Source: Bryobacterales bacterium F-183
GTDB lineage: Bacteria > Acidobacteriota > Terriglobia > Bryobacterales > Bryobacteraceae
NCBI GenBank assembly: GCA_016865505.2
Contig: AP025252.1
Location: forward strand, 3,224,001 to 3,288,000
Direction: 5' to 3'
Length of the DNA stretch: 64,000 nt
The translations under genes were made by a program, and so were the position numbers. Within the stretch, counting starts at the first letter, position 1. Each line of letters opens with the position of its first letter. This document shows positions 7,738-16,862 of this stretch, in pieces. The notes beneath the pieces were generated by a model, which was not told the origin of the DNA, did no database searches, and was given only the letters and a program-made list of their open reading frames with translations.

Positions 7738-9644
7738 TGCAGACACTTCGAGAATGGTTGCGCCGGAATGCGGCGGTTGCCTTTGCCGTACCGCTGTTGA
7801 CGATGTTGTTTCTGGCGGCGCAGGCACCACGCTTGATGTCGCGGACCATCCGTCCCGAGTTGGATGCGCAGTTCCGCTTTGCACGTAAGCCGCTGCCGCT
7901 GGCACAAGACATTCCGCTAAGAGGCGTTCGGGAAGTACACCCGAGTCTGAAGCGAATTTCGGCCTGGATCTCATCGGTGGGTGCCGCTGTCGCCTTGGGC
8001 GATATCGACGGCGACGGACTGTCGAATGATGTGTGTCACGTCGAGCCGCGCAACGATACGGTTACCGTGTCGCGCGTGCACGGCAGTGCATACGCTCCGT
8101 TCCGTTTGGTTGCGGGGGCGGAACTGCTGGACCCCCAGAAGATGGCGCCGATGGGGTGCCTGATTTCGGATATCAACGAGGACGGCCTCGCGGACCTGGT
8201 CGTGTACTACTGGGGACGCACGCCGATTGCCTTTATCCGGAAGGGTTCGGCGATCGAGTCTGCATCCTTTAGGCCGTATGAGTTGGTGAAAGGCGGCGAA
8301 CGCTGGTACACCAACGCGGGTATGTTTGCGGATGTCGACGGGGATGGTCACTTGGACCTCATCATCGGCAACTACTTTCAGGATGGCGGGCGCATTCTGG
8401 ACGCGAAGGCGTCCGGACGCGAGGAACTACACAGCACCAAAAGCCGCTCCTACAACGGAGGTAGCAAGCGCTTTCTCTTGTGGCGTGCGGGCGCTGGTCC
8501 TGACGGGTTGCCGGGGTTCGAGGACGCTACAACGAACCTGAGCCAGGAGGCCCGGCACGGCTGGAATCTTGCGGTGGGCGCGGCCGATCTGGATGGCGAC
8601 CTTTTACCCGACTTCTACTTTGCTCACGACTTTGGGCCGGACAAATTGCTGCATAACCGGTCGCGTACCGGGAAGTTGGAGTTTGCGGTGATTGAAGGCA
8701 CGCGCGAGATGGTGACACCGTCCTCGGCGGTGCTGGGCAAGGACTCCTTCAAGGGTATGGGTGTGGACTTTGCCGATATGAATCGCGACGGCATTCCCGA
8801 TATCTACGTCAGCAACATTGCGGATGAGTATGCGTTGCAGGAAAGCCATATGGTTTGGGAGAGCAACGGAGATCGCGGCGCATTTGCCAGGGGCGAGTCC
8901 CCGTACCGCCAGAACAGCGAACGGCTGGGGCTGTCGCGCAGTGGTTGGGGTTGGGATGCCAGGTTCGCAGACTTCAACAACGATGGCCGGTTTGAGGCGC
9001 TGCAAGCAACAGGCTTTCTGAAAGGCAGCATCAATCGCTGGCCCGAGTTGCAAGCGCTTGGTACGGGCAATGACAGCCTGATGCACGATGCAAAGTTCTG
9101 GCCGCGATTCCGTCCTGGTGACGATGTAAGCGGTAACAACCGGACCGCGTTCTTCGCCCTGGGTCCGGATGGGCGGTACCACAACATGCCGTACATCGTG
9201 ACAGATGAGCCTACGGTGTCGCGCGGCGTGGCGATTGGGGACGTGGATGGCGATGGCCGTTTGGACTTTGTGATGGCCAACCAATGGGAGGACTCGTTTG
9301 CGTACCTGAACGAGGGTCCGCAGGCGGGGTCGTTTGTGGGGCTGCATTTGCAGCATGGGGATGACTTCCGCATGGAGGCTGGGCACCATTCCTGGGGTTC
9401 GCCGGCCATTGGGGCCACGGCAACGGTGCACTTGAAAGACGGAACGATCCTGCATGCGCAGTCGGACGGGGGAAGCGGACACTCCGGTAAGCGAAGCCCA
9501 GACATTCACTTTGGACTCGGCGCTGTAGCGCCGGATTCCGTACTGTCGGTTGACTTGGCCTGGAGATCCCGCCAGGGCAAGGTACAGAAGCGCGTCGTCC
9601 ACGTGAAGCCGGGGCAGTGGTACACAGTGCGGCTTGGAGCGTAG
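7737..9644 (+). CDS. unbV: Enediyne biosynthesis protein E4 (FG-GAP/ASPIC, UnbV family)
   Basis: 635 residues from the ATG at 7737, which overlaps the preceding stop (TAATG). A longer open frame runs upstream but overlaps the E3 gene. An N-terminal hydrophobic segment (VAFAVPLLTMLFLAAQAP) acts as a signal or membrane anchor. Residues ~88-520 carry FG-GAP calcium-binding repeats of the form DxDxDG: DIDGDG, DINEDG, DVDGDG, DLDGD, DMNRDG, DFNNDG, DVDGDG. The C-terminus (~533-632) is an ASPIC/UnbV domain, with GSPAIGATATV and HFGLG. The family (CRTAC1-like) is always found with E3 and E5 in enediyne cassettes; its role is undetermined. The exported, integrin-like form suggests action outside the cytoplasm. 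Confidence 0.92.
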   Translation: MQTLREWLRRNAAVAFAVPLLTMLFLAAQAPRLMSRTIRPELDAQFRFARKPLPLAQDIPLRGVREVHPSLKRISAWISSVGAAVALGDIDGDGLSNDVCHVEPRNDTVTVSRVHGSAYAPFRLVAGAELLDPQKMAPMGCLISDINEDGLADLVVYYWGRTPIAFIRKGSAIESASFRPYELVKGGERWYTNAGMFADVDGDGHLDLIIGNYFQDGGRILDAKASGREELHSTKSRSYNGGSKRFLLWRAGAGPDGLPGFEDATTNLSQEARHGWNLAVGAADLDGDLLPDFYFAHDFGPDKLLHNRSRTGKLEFAVIEGTREMVTPSSAVLGKDSFKGMGVDFADMNRDGIPDIYVSNIADEYALQESHMVWESNGDRGAFARGESPYRQNSERLGLSRSGWGWDARFADFNNDGRFEALQATGFLKGSINRWPELQALGTGNDSLMHDAKFWPRFRPGDDVSGNNRTAFFALGPDGRYHNMPYIVTDEPTVSRGVAIGDVDGDGRLDFVMANQWEDSFAYLNEGPQAGSFVGLHLQHGDDFRMEAGHHSWGSPAIGATATVHLKDGTILHAQSDGGSGHSGKRSPDIHFGLGAVAPDSVLSVDLAWRSRQGKVQKRVVHVKPGQWYTVRLGA

Positions 9645-9682
9645 ATCCGCACAGCGAGACATAAGACGAAAGGAAGAAAGAC

Positions 9683-10648
9683 ATGCTAGCCACATTGAAC
9701 TTGTATCCGAATCGAAATCCAAAGCTGCGCCTGTTCGCGCTCTGGTACTTCTGTACGCTGCTTGTGCTGTGGAACATCGCGGGCCAGACGGTGTTGGGAT
9801 TCGAGCAATCGAACCTGCAGCCGATTGCGAGCGTTTCCATGGCAATTGCCGTCGGAATGGCGATTGAATCGCTGGACGCATGGTCCAATCAGCGGCGTGC
9901 TCGTTGGAGTGGCGGCTGGGTGCCGTTCCTGAACTTCCTTCCGGCGTGCATTATTCCGGGCCTCGCATGTTCGATGCTCACGTATTCGAATGAGCGGCTT
10001 GCTCCTGTGCTGTTCGCCGCGTCTCTATCGATGGCTTCGAAGGTTCTCTTCAAGGCTCCGCTGGCCAACGGCCAGATGCAGCATATCTTCAATCCTTCGA
10101 ACTTCGGTATCACCATGACGCTGTTGCTGCTGCCGGATGTCGGACTGGCACCCCCTTATCAGTTCACCGAGAATCTGACCGGTGCCTGGCACTGGGTGTT
10201 GCCGGGAATCGTCATGGTAACGGGAGTGTTTGTCCATGCGAAGTTCACCGGACGCTTGCCGCTGGTACTGTCCTGGCTGGCTGCGTTCGCTTTCCAGGGC
10301 CTGGTTCGCGCCTGGATCTTCGATCTTCCGGTGATTGTGCCGTTTGTTCCGATGACGAGCGTTGGATTCATTCTGTTCTCGCTGTACATGATTCCGGATC
10401 CTGCGACGACTCCGTTGAGTTTGCGCGGGCAGATCGGATTCGGGGTCAGCGTGGCGACGATCTATGCATTTCTGTTCGTGTTTCACGTGGTGTTCGGGCT
10501 GTTCATCGCGGTGGCGTTGACCAGCGCGGGGCGCGGCGTACTGCTGTATGCGGCCCACGCTGCTTCACTTCGGCGAAATAAGACATTTGCGCCTCAGGTG
10601 GCAGTGGCAAGTCCGGTAGCGATTCGGGCAGCGGTAGCTGGGGACTAG
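9683..10648 (+). CDS. unbU: Enediyne biosynthesis protein E5 (UnbU family membrane protein)
   Basis: 321 residues with ~8-10 transmembrane segments. The N-terminal block NRNPKLRLFALWYFCTLL and the central IFNPSNFGITMTLLLLPD plus YMIPDPATTP are characteristic of UnbU, a family related to RnfD/NqrB subunits of electron-transport complexes. In RnfD-like proteins the corresponding 'DPATTP'-like region lies near the flavin-binding site; whether flavin is bound here is unknown. A good Shine-Dalgarno (AAAGGA) precedes the ATG. It lies 38 bases after UnbV and 9 bases before the synthase, so UnbL-UnbV-UnbU-PKSE form one operon. Confidence 0.92.
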   Translation: MLATLNLYPNRNPKLRLFALWYFCTLLVLWNIAGQTVLGFEQSNLQPIASVSMAIAVGMAIESLDAWSNQRRARWSGGWVPFLNFLPACIIPGLACSMLTYSNERLAPVLFAASLSMASKVLFKAPLANGQMQHIFNPSNFGITMTLLLLPDVGLAPPYQFTENLTGAWHWVLPGIVMVTGVFVHAKFTGRLPLVLSWLAAFAFQGLVRAWIFDLPVIVPFVPMTSVGFILFSLYMIPDPATTPLSLRGQIGFGVSVATIYAFLFVFHVVFGLFIAVALTSAGRGVLLYAAHAASLRRNKTFAPQVAVASPVAIRAAVAGD

Positions 10649-10657
10649 AGCGCTAAT

Positions 10658-13600
10658 ATGCAGACCATCGCAATTGTCGGGATGGCGTGCCGCTATCCGG
10701 AGGCATCGAGTCCAGCGGCACTGTGGGAGAACGTGCTGGCGCAGCGTGCGGCGTTCCGGCGCATTCCCGCAGTGCGGCTGCGACCTGAGGACTATCCGGG
10801 TCCAGCAGACGCCATCCGCTGCGATATGGCCGCAGTGCTCAAGGACTACGAGTTTGATCGCGCGAAATACCGGATCTCCGGGGCATCGCATCGTGCTGTG
10901 GATGCGAGCCACTGGCTGGCTTTGGAGGTAGCGGGCGAAGCGCTAGAGGCCGTGGGACATCGAGTGCCGAAGGAAACCACGGCGGTTTATGTCGGCAATT
11001 CGCTGACGGGCGACGCCTCACGGTCGAACCTCATGCGGTTGCGGTGGCCTTACGTCGAGCGGGTGATTCGTTCGGCGTGCGCGGAACTGACCGATGTCCC
11101 GCGTTTGGACGCTGTTGTTTCGCGGATCGAGCAGTTGTACAAGGAACCGTTTCCGGCCACTGGCGAAGAGTCCCTGGCCGGCGGTTTATCGAACACCATC
11201 GCGGGGCGGATCTGCAATTACTTTGATCTGAACGGCGGCGGTTACACGATTGACGGGGCTTGCGCGTCGTCACTGCTGGCGACGGCGCACGCGTGCATCG
11301 CACTGCAGAATGGACTGGCTGATCTGGCGGTGGCAGGTGGTGTGGATCTGAGTCTGGATCCCTTCGAGCTTGCTGGATTCTCTGCGCTGGGAGCGCTGGC
11401 AAGGGAACGGATGCGTGTATACGACCACTATCCGACGGGCTTTTGGCCAGGCGAGGGATGTGGTTTTGCGGTGTTGATGCGCGAGGAGGATGCGATCGCG
11501 CAGGGTGTTCCGGTGCTGGCGCGAATTCGTGGGTGGGGGATTTCGTCCGATGGCCATGGCGGCATTACGCGTCCCGAGGTTCGCGGACAGCTATTGGCTT
11601 TGCGCCGTGCGTACGCAAGCGTCGAAGGTGGGGTCGCGGCGCCTGCGTACTTTGAGGGACACGGTACGGGAACCATGGTCGGCGATGCGACGGAACTGCA
11701 GACTCTCAGCAGGGCCAGGCGCGAGGCGCACGCGAGCACGCCAGCGGTTGTTGGTTCTGTAAAGACGTTGATTGGGCACACCAAGGCGGCCGCGGGTATT
11801 GCAGGGCTGATGAAGGCCTGCTTTGCGGTGAGTACGCAGATCCTGCCACCGACGAGCGGCTGCCGGGATCCGCATCCGGAGTTGGGTGGCGACGCACCGG
11901 CACTTCGTGTCGCGAGCCGTGCGGAGATCTGGCCGCAAAGTCAGCCTCTGCTGGCCGGTGTTAGCGCAATGGGGTTTGGTGGGATCAATGCCCATGTTGC
12001 GGTGGAAGGCGTCACATCTGCGCGGCGAACACGCATATCCGTTCCGGAACAGGCATTGGTTCGCACACCGCAGGACGCGGAAACGTTTGTGTTCGCCGCA
12101 CATGACGCCGTTGCGCTGTTGGCGCAAGTGCGGGAAGTGAATGCCTCGACGATCTCGTATGCCGAGATGGCGGACTGTGCGGGCGCTCTGGCAAAGTTAG
12201 CGGATGCCGCATGCAAGTGCCGGGGGGCGGTGGTGGCGTCGAGCCCGACCGAGTTGGTCGCGCGGCTGGCGGACCTCGCGGATTCGATCGAACGATCCCC
12301 TGACAAAGAACTGATCGACCCGGCAGCCGGAGTGTTTTTCTCTGGATCCAGGAAGCAGCCTGCTCCTATCGGGCTTCTGTTTTCCGGACAAGCCTCACCT
12401 GTGTACCGCAGCGGCGGCGCGTGGGCGGGACGCTTTGCCGCGGTTGATGAGTTTTATGCGGGGTTAGAAGTACCGGAGGGAGCCGACCAGTCGACAGATG
12501 TCGCGCAGTACACGATTGCTGCTGCATCGGCCGTGGCGGTGGAGGTCCTGCAGCGGCTAGGCATTGAGGCTCGGGTGGCCTTGGGGCATAGCCTCGGCGA
12601 GTTGTCCGCATTGCATTGGGCGGGCGCGTACGATCGCCGCACCTTGCTGGAACTGGCCCGGCACCGAGGTGAGGTGATGGCCAAAGCCGGGCGAGCCTCC
12701 GATGGCGCGATGCTCGCGATTGCGGTGAATCGCTCGGATGCAGAGGCCCTGGTTGAAGGTTCGGGTCTGGTGGTGGCGAGCGAGAACAGCCGTTTGCAGA
12801 CGGTGGTCTCCGGACGCCGGGCTGCGATCGAGGCACTGCGCGAGAAATGCCGGAAGCGCGGGATCGAGGCGATACCACTGCCGGTGAGTTGCGCGTTTCA
12901 TAGTCCGCTGATGAACGATGCGGCGGAGGCGTTTGCGCTGTATGTCGCGGGCGTGAAATCCAAGTTTGGCAATGTGCGCGGGCACGTGGTGTCCTCGATG
13001 AGCGGGGCGGCGATTGCATCGGGTGTCGATTTGCAGCGGTGGTTCCGAGATCAGATTCTGGCGCCGGTGGGGTTTGCCGGTGCTCTTGATGAGGCTGCGG
13101 AACATGCCTCGATCTTCTTTGAGGTCGGACCGGGGCATGTACTAACGGGGCTTGCGAGAGGTGCGGGACGGACTGCGATCGCGCTGGACGCGGGTAGCCG
13201 GACCCTGGCGGGGTTGTGCCAGGCGATCGCTGCGGCGTTTGCGCTTGGACATACGGTGCGGTGGGAGCATTGGTTCGGTGACCGCAAGCTACGTCCGTTC
13301 GACATCCGGCATGTGCCGACGTTCTTGTCGAACCCATGCGAAAGCGTACCGGTGTGCCAGTTTGAGGTCCATGCGGCTGCAACGGACGCCTCAGAGGCGG
13401 TGGTGTTGCCTGCGGTAAACGGGAACCAATCGTGCAAGGCGCTGCTGATGGAGTACATCGCGCGGCGTACGGAACTGCCTGTCGAAAGTCTGCATGACGG
13501 ACTCCGGTTCCTGTCCGACCTCCACCTGAATTCGATTACGGTGACCCAGATTGTGGCGCAGATTTCGGGGCAGTTGGGGATCCGTACGCCAATGTTGCCG

Positions 13601-16393
13601 GTGAACTTTGCGGACGTCACGTTGCGCGAGGCCGCGGAGGCGCTGGATGAGCTTGTCCGCAGCGAAGAGGGTTCTGCCTTGTCATCGAGCGCTTCGGATG
13701 GCGCAACAACCGTAGCTGGGGTCGCCTCCTGGGCGCGTCCCTTTGACGTCTCGTGGGTGGAGCGGCCGTTGCAGGAAAGCGCTGTGCGCAGGCAAGCGGG
13801 CAAATGGCAGGTGATCGCACCGGAAGGCGTGGATTGCTCGGCGTTGCGATTGGAGTTGGAACAGAACTGCGGCGATGGCCTGCTCGTCTATCTGCCGTCG
13901 GGGCGCACGCCGGACATCATCCCGCTGCTGCTGGATGTAGCTGCCACCACCGCTCGAATGCGGCCCAGATTGCTGGTAGTGCAGGAAGAGGTTGGAGCAG
14001 AGCCCTTCTTCCGCTCCCTGTACTTAGAGCAAGCGCTGGAAGAAGTGGTGTTGGTAGAAGGCAGTGCCGAGTGCAACAGTTCCATCGTTAGAGAAGGAAT
14101 GTGCCGGATGGCGGGGTTCCGCGAGTGCCGGTACGAACAGGCAACTGGGACACGGCTTGAACGCCGCATGGAAGCCTGCAGAGAGATTGGCAAAGGCGAA
14201 TTCCCACTTCCTGCCGGCAGTTGGCTTCTTGTCACCGGCGGCGGCAAGGGCATTGGTGCGGAATGCGGGATCTCGCTGGCAGCGAAGTACTCTCTTGGGC
14301 TTGTGATCCCGGGCCGGTCGAACAGAGCCACCGACGAACAGCTAGCTGCGAACCTGGCGAGGATCGAGGCGCTGGGCATCCAGTGTGTCTACATTGAGGC
14401 AGACGTAACGGATGAAGCCGCGGTCCGGGAGAAGTTGAGTGGCTTGGAGGTGGCGGGGGTATTGCATGCGGCGGGGGTCAACATTCCGAAGCCATCGAGC
14501 CAGATGGATGTACTGGAGGTTCTGGATGCGGTCCGGCCAAAGGTCGATGGGCTGCGCCATGTACTCGGTGCGTTGAGTGTCGCGCCGAAGCTGGTGGTAA
14601 CGTTCGGATCGGTGATTGCGCAGTCCGGCCTTGAGGGGGAGGCGCACTATGCGCTGGCAAACGGATGGATGGCGGACGAGTTGCGCGACTGGAGCAGCGC
14701 TCATCCGGAGGCATGCGCGCTGCAACTGGACTGGTCTGTCTGGGGCGGTACAGGCATGGGCGAACGCCTTGGTAGTCTTGACGCGCTGGAGCGCAGGGGG
14801 ATCTCTGCGATCTCCATTGAAGCGGGTGTAGCGGAGTTGGATGCTGCCATCCTGCGTTGCAAAGCTGGATTCCAGTTGCAGATTGTGAGCGGACGGCTTG
14901 GCAGCTTGCCCACTTTGCGGATGGACGAGCCGGAGTTGCCTCTGCTGCGCTTCCTGGAGCGGCCGGTGTTGCACGTGCCGGGCGTGGAACTGATCTGCGA
15001 GGCAACGCTTTCCGATGAGCATGACCCATATCTTGCGGATCATGTGTTTGGTGGCGAAACGCTTCTTCCTGCCGTCGTCGGAATGGAAGCGATGGCGCAG
15101 GTGGCTACAACGTTGATGGGCGGCCGGCGGTTGCGCGGGATGTCCGGCATCGAATTGAACCGTCCGATTCTTCTGAATGAGAGCGGAACACAACGGATTC
15201 GCGTGGCGGCGCTGTGTACCGGTGAAAGCGGTTCTGTGGACGTCGTGATCCGGTGCGAAGATACAGGTTTTCACGCGAACCACTTCTGCGCACGCCTGGA
15301 CTTTGATGCCGAGGCAGGTGCGATGGACGTGATCCCTGCGACCGAGCGGCAGGGGGGCGGCGACGTCGGGATCGACCCGGTGCGCGACCTGTACGGAACG
15401 ATTCTGTTTCATGGTGGCCGTTTTCAGCGGCTGCGGTCTTATTCTGAGTTGCGTGCGAAGCGTTGCGAAAGCCACTTGATGGAAGGTCAGCCGCTTTCCT
15501 GGTTTGGGGCGGAGATGCCTGCGTCACTGCTGCTGGGTGACCCGGGAGTGAGGGATGCGGCGCTTCATTCCATTCAGGCATGCATTCCACAAGCCACGCT
15601 GCTGCCGGTGCGTATTGAGCAAGTGGTTGCATGCGGTAGTTTTGCAACGGCGCGGATGGCGCGTGCCGTGGAACGCGAGCGCAAAGGCGACTTGTTTGTT
15701 TATGACATGGACATCCTGGATGCCGCCGGCGAGCCGGTAGAGCAGTGGCGCGGGCTTGTGTTGAAGGCCTTCCCGAACAAAGCGGCAACGGAGTGCCGCT
15801 GGCATCCCGCATTGCTTGTGCCGTACCTGGAGCGAGTGCTCGAAGACTCCACGGATCTGTCGGTTTCCGTCGCTATTCGTAGCGCACAGCGCGAAGGAAG
15901 GGCTGAGCGTCGTGCACACGTGGCGGCAGCGCTATTGGGGTCGAATGGAGCCATTTATCATCGCCCCGACGGGCGGCCCGAGGTGGCTGAGGGCTCGATT
16001 TCCTTTAGTCATCTGGAGCCGATCACGATTGGGATTCAAGCGCCGCGCACCGTGAGCTGTGACATGGTCGAGGTACATTCCAACGAGCCCGGCGTGTGGC
16101 GGCAGATTCTGGGTGAGCCCATGTACACGCTGGCGGAATGTGCGAGTTCTGAGACCGGCAAACCAATGGAAGAGTGCTCTGCTTTGGTGTGGGCCGCTTT
16201 TGAATGCTTACGGAAAAGCGGCGCGAATCCAGGCCAGACACTGTCGCTGAACGTCGGGCGGTCCAACGGGTGGCTCTGTTTCGACGCGGGTCCGACGAGG
16301 ATCGTATCCGGACTGCGAAGAATGACTGGCGTAAGCGGTCCGGTGGCCATGGGTGTGCTTTTCGCGGCTGATCGTGGCGCGGCGGGGCGCTGA
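10658..16393 (+). CDS. pksE: Enediyne polyketide synthase PKSE (KS-AT-ACP-KR-DH-PPTase)
   Basis: 1911 residues, the expected size of an iterative enediyne PKSE. KS ~1-450 has Cys202 in DGACASS, His335 in EGHGTGT and His374 in IGHTKAAAG. AT ~560-860 has Ser645 in GHSLG and a malonyl-type CAFHS. A single ACP has Ser959 in LHLNS. KR ~1185-1400 has the nucleotide motif VTGGGKGIG at 1192 and a Ser-Tyr-Asn active region (EAHYALAN). DH ~1440-1690 has His1462 in HxxxGxxxxP. The C-terminal integrated phosphopantetheinyl transferase (~1700-1911) shows GRP at 1772-1774, SFSH, Asp1802-x-x-Glu1805 and W1845-AAFECLRK1853. All key residues are present, so the enzyme looks intact. Single ACP, DH and PPTase separate it from PUFA synthases. 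It would make a polyene chain released by the adjacent E10 thioesterase. Confidence 0.95.
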   Translation: MQTIAIVGMACRYPEASSPAALWENVLAQRAAFRRIPAVRLRPEDYPGPADAIRCDMAAVLKDYEFDRAKYRISGASHRAVDASHWLALEVAGEALEAVGHRVPKETTAVYVGNSLTGDASRSNLMRLRWPYVERVIRSACAELTDVPRLDAVVSRIEQLYKEPFPATGEESLAGGLSNTIAGRICNYFDLNGGGYTIDGACASSLLATAHACIALQNGLADLAVAGGVDLSLDPFELAGFSALGALARERMRVYDHYPTGFWPGEGCGFAVLMREEDAIAQGVPVLARIRGWGISSDGHGGITRPEVRGQLLALRRAYASVEGGVAAPAYFEGHGTGTMVGDATELQTLSRARREAHASTPAVVGSVKTLIGHTKAAAGIAGLMKACFAVSTQILPPTSGCRDPHPELGGDAPALRVASRAEIWPQSQPLLAGVSAMGFGGINAHVAVEGVTSARRTRISVPEQALVRTPQDAETFVFAAHDAVALLAQVREVNASTISYAEMADCAGALAKLADAACKCRGAVVASSPTELVARLADLADSIERSPDKELIDPAAGVFFSGSRKQPAPIGLLFSGQASPVYRSGGAWAGRFAAVDEFYAGLEVPEGADQSTDVAQYTIAAASAVAVEVLQRLGIEARVALGHSLGELSALHWAGAYDRRTLLELARHRGEVMAKAGRASDGAMLAIAVNRSDAEALVEGSGLVVASENSRLQTVVSGRRAAIEALREKCRKRGIEAIPLPVSCAFHSPLMNDAAEAFALYVAGVKSKFGNVRGHVVSSMSGAAIASGVDLQRWFRDQILAPVGFAGALDEAAEHASIFFEVGPGHVLTGLARGAGRTAIALDAGSRTLAGLCQAIAAAFALGHTVRWEHWFGDRKLRPFDIRHVPTFLSNPCESVPVCQFEVHAAATDASEAVVLPAVNGNQSCKALLMEYIARRTELPVESLHDGLRFLSDLHLNSITVTQIVAQISGQLGIRTPMLPVNFADVTLREAAEALDELVRSEEGSALSSSASDGATTVAGVASWARPFDVSWVERPLQESAVRRQAGKWQVIAPEGVDCSALRLELEQNCGDGLLVYLPSGRTPDIIPLLLDVAATTARMRPRLLVVQEEVGAEPFFRSLYLEQALEEVVLVEGSAECNSSIVREGMCRMAGFRECRYEQATGTRLERRMEACREIGKGEFPLPAGSWLLVTGGGKGIGAECGISLAAKYSLGLVIPGRSNRATDEQLAANLARIEALGIQCVYIEADVTDEAAVREKLSGLEVAGVLHAAGVNIPKPSSQMDVLEVLDAVRPKVDGLRHVLGALSVAPKLVVTFGSVIAQSGLEGEAHYALANGWMADELRDWSSAHPEACALQLDWSVWGGTGMGERLGSLDALERRGISAISIEAGVAELDAAILRCKAGFQLQIVSGRLGSLPTLRMDEPELPLLRFLERPVLHVPGVELICEATLSDEHDPYLADHVFGGETLLPAVVGMEAMAQVATTLMGGRRLRGMSGIELNRPILLNESGTQRIRVAALCTGESGSVDVVIRCEDTGFHANHFCARLDFDAEAGAMDVIPATERQGGGDVGIDPVRDLYGTILFHGGRFQRLRSYSELRAKRCESHLMEGQPLSWFGAEMPASLLLGDPGVRDAALHSIQACIPQATLLPVRIEQVVACGSFATARMARAVERERKGDLFVYDMDILDAAGEPVEQWRGLVLKAFPNKAATECRWHPALLVPYLERVLEDSTDLSVSVAIRSAQREGRAERRAHVAAALLGSNGAIYHRPDGRPEVAEGSISFSHLEPITIGIQAPRTVSCDMVEVHSNEPGVWRQILGEPMYTLAECASSETGKPMEECSALVWAAFECLRKSGANPGQTLSLNVGRSNGWLCFDAGPTRIVSGLRRMTGVSGPVAMGVLFAADRGAAGR

Positions 16394-16407
16394 AAGGGAC
16401 CATTCGA

Positions 16408-16833
16408 GTGCGGACTTTTGACTACGTCCACGTGGTGGGGTTTGAAGAGACCAACCTGGTGGGCAATGTGTACTTTGCGAATCACATTCGCTGGCAGGGC
16501 CGGGTTCGCGAGATGTTTCTACGGCAGCATGCGCCTTCGGTGCTCGAAGAGCTGAGCGGCGACCTGGCGCTGGTGACGGTTCGATGCGGGTGCGATTACC
16601 TCAGCGAGATCTATGCCTTTGATCAGGTACGAATCCGCCTGCGGTTGGGCGGCATGAGCCAGAATCGCGTGACGATGCTGTTTGAGTACTGGCGCTGCGG
16701 CAAGAGCGGCGAAGAGCTGGCCGCAAAGGGTGAACAGCAGATTGCCTGTATGAAGCGAACGGACATGGGGTTGGTAGCTACACCGATTCCGTCCGAACTC
16801 CGCAATGCCCTGCAGCTGTACGCGGCTGCGTGA
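16408..16833 (+). CDS. Enediyne hot-dog thioesterase E10
   Basis: 141 residues, a single 4HBT hot-dog domain. The N-terminal stretch VGFEETNLVGNVYFAN, followed by IRWQGRVREMFL, matches the enediyne thioesterase signature (CalE7/SgcE10/DynE7 type), including the Asn, Tyr and Arg positions important in CalE7; the Asp/Glu acid of classical 4HBT enzymes is absent as in that group. It hydrolyses the nascent polyene from the PKSE ACP, with decarboxylation for some members. GTG start with upstream GAAAGGGA as ribosome-binding site, 14 bases after the synthase. It completes the five-gene enediyne cassette. Confidence 0.92.
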   Translation: MRTFDYVHVVGFEETNLVGNVYFANHIRWQGRVREMFLRQHAPSVLEELSGDLALVTVRCGCDYLSEIYAFDQVRIRLRLGGMSQNRVTMLFEYWRCGKSGEELAAKGEQQIACMKRTDMGLVATPIPSELRNALQLYAAA

Positions 16834-16862
16834 ACGAAATCCAACATCCGGGAGCGACCAAA

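Noticed and set aside
8604-9881. 425-codon minus-strand open frame opposite UnbV/UnbU
   Set aside because: Overlaps two well-supported genes and has no recognisable protein features.
12366-13382. 338-codon minus-strand open frame inside the PKSE gene
   Set aside because: Arg/Pro/Ser-rich translation without domain signals; an antisense shadow of the AT region in high-GC DNA.
14342-15475. 377-codon minus-strand open frame inside the PKSE gene
   Set aside because: Composition (His/Gln/Arg-rich) and lack of motifs show a shadow of the KR-DH region.
10658-16393. PUFA-synthase interpretation of the large synthase
   Set aside because: A single ACP, an integrated DH and C-terminal PPTase, and flanking UnbL/V/U and E10 genes fit PKSE and not PUFA synthases.
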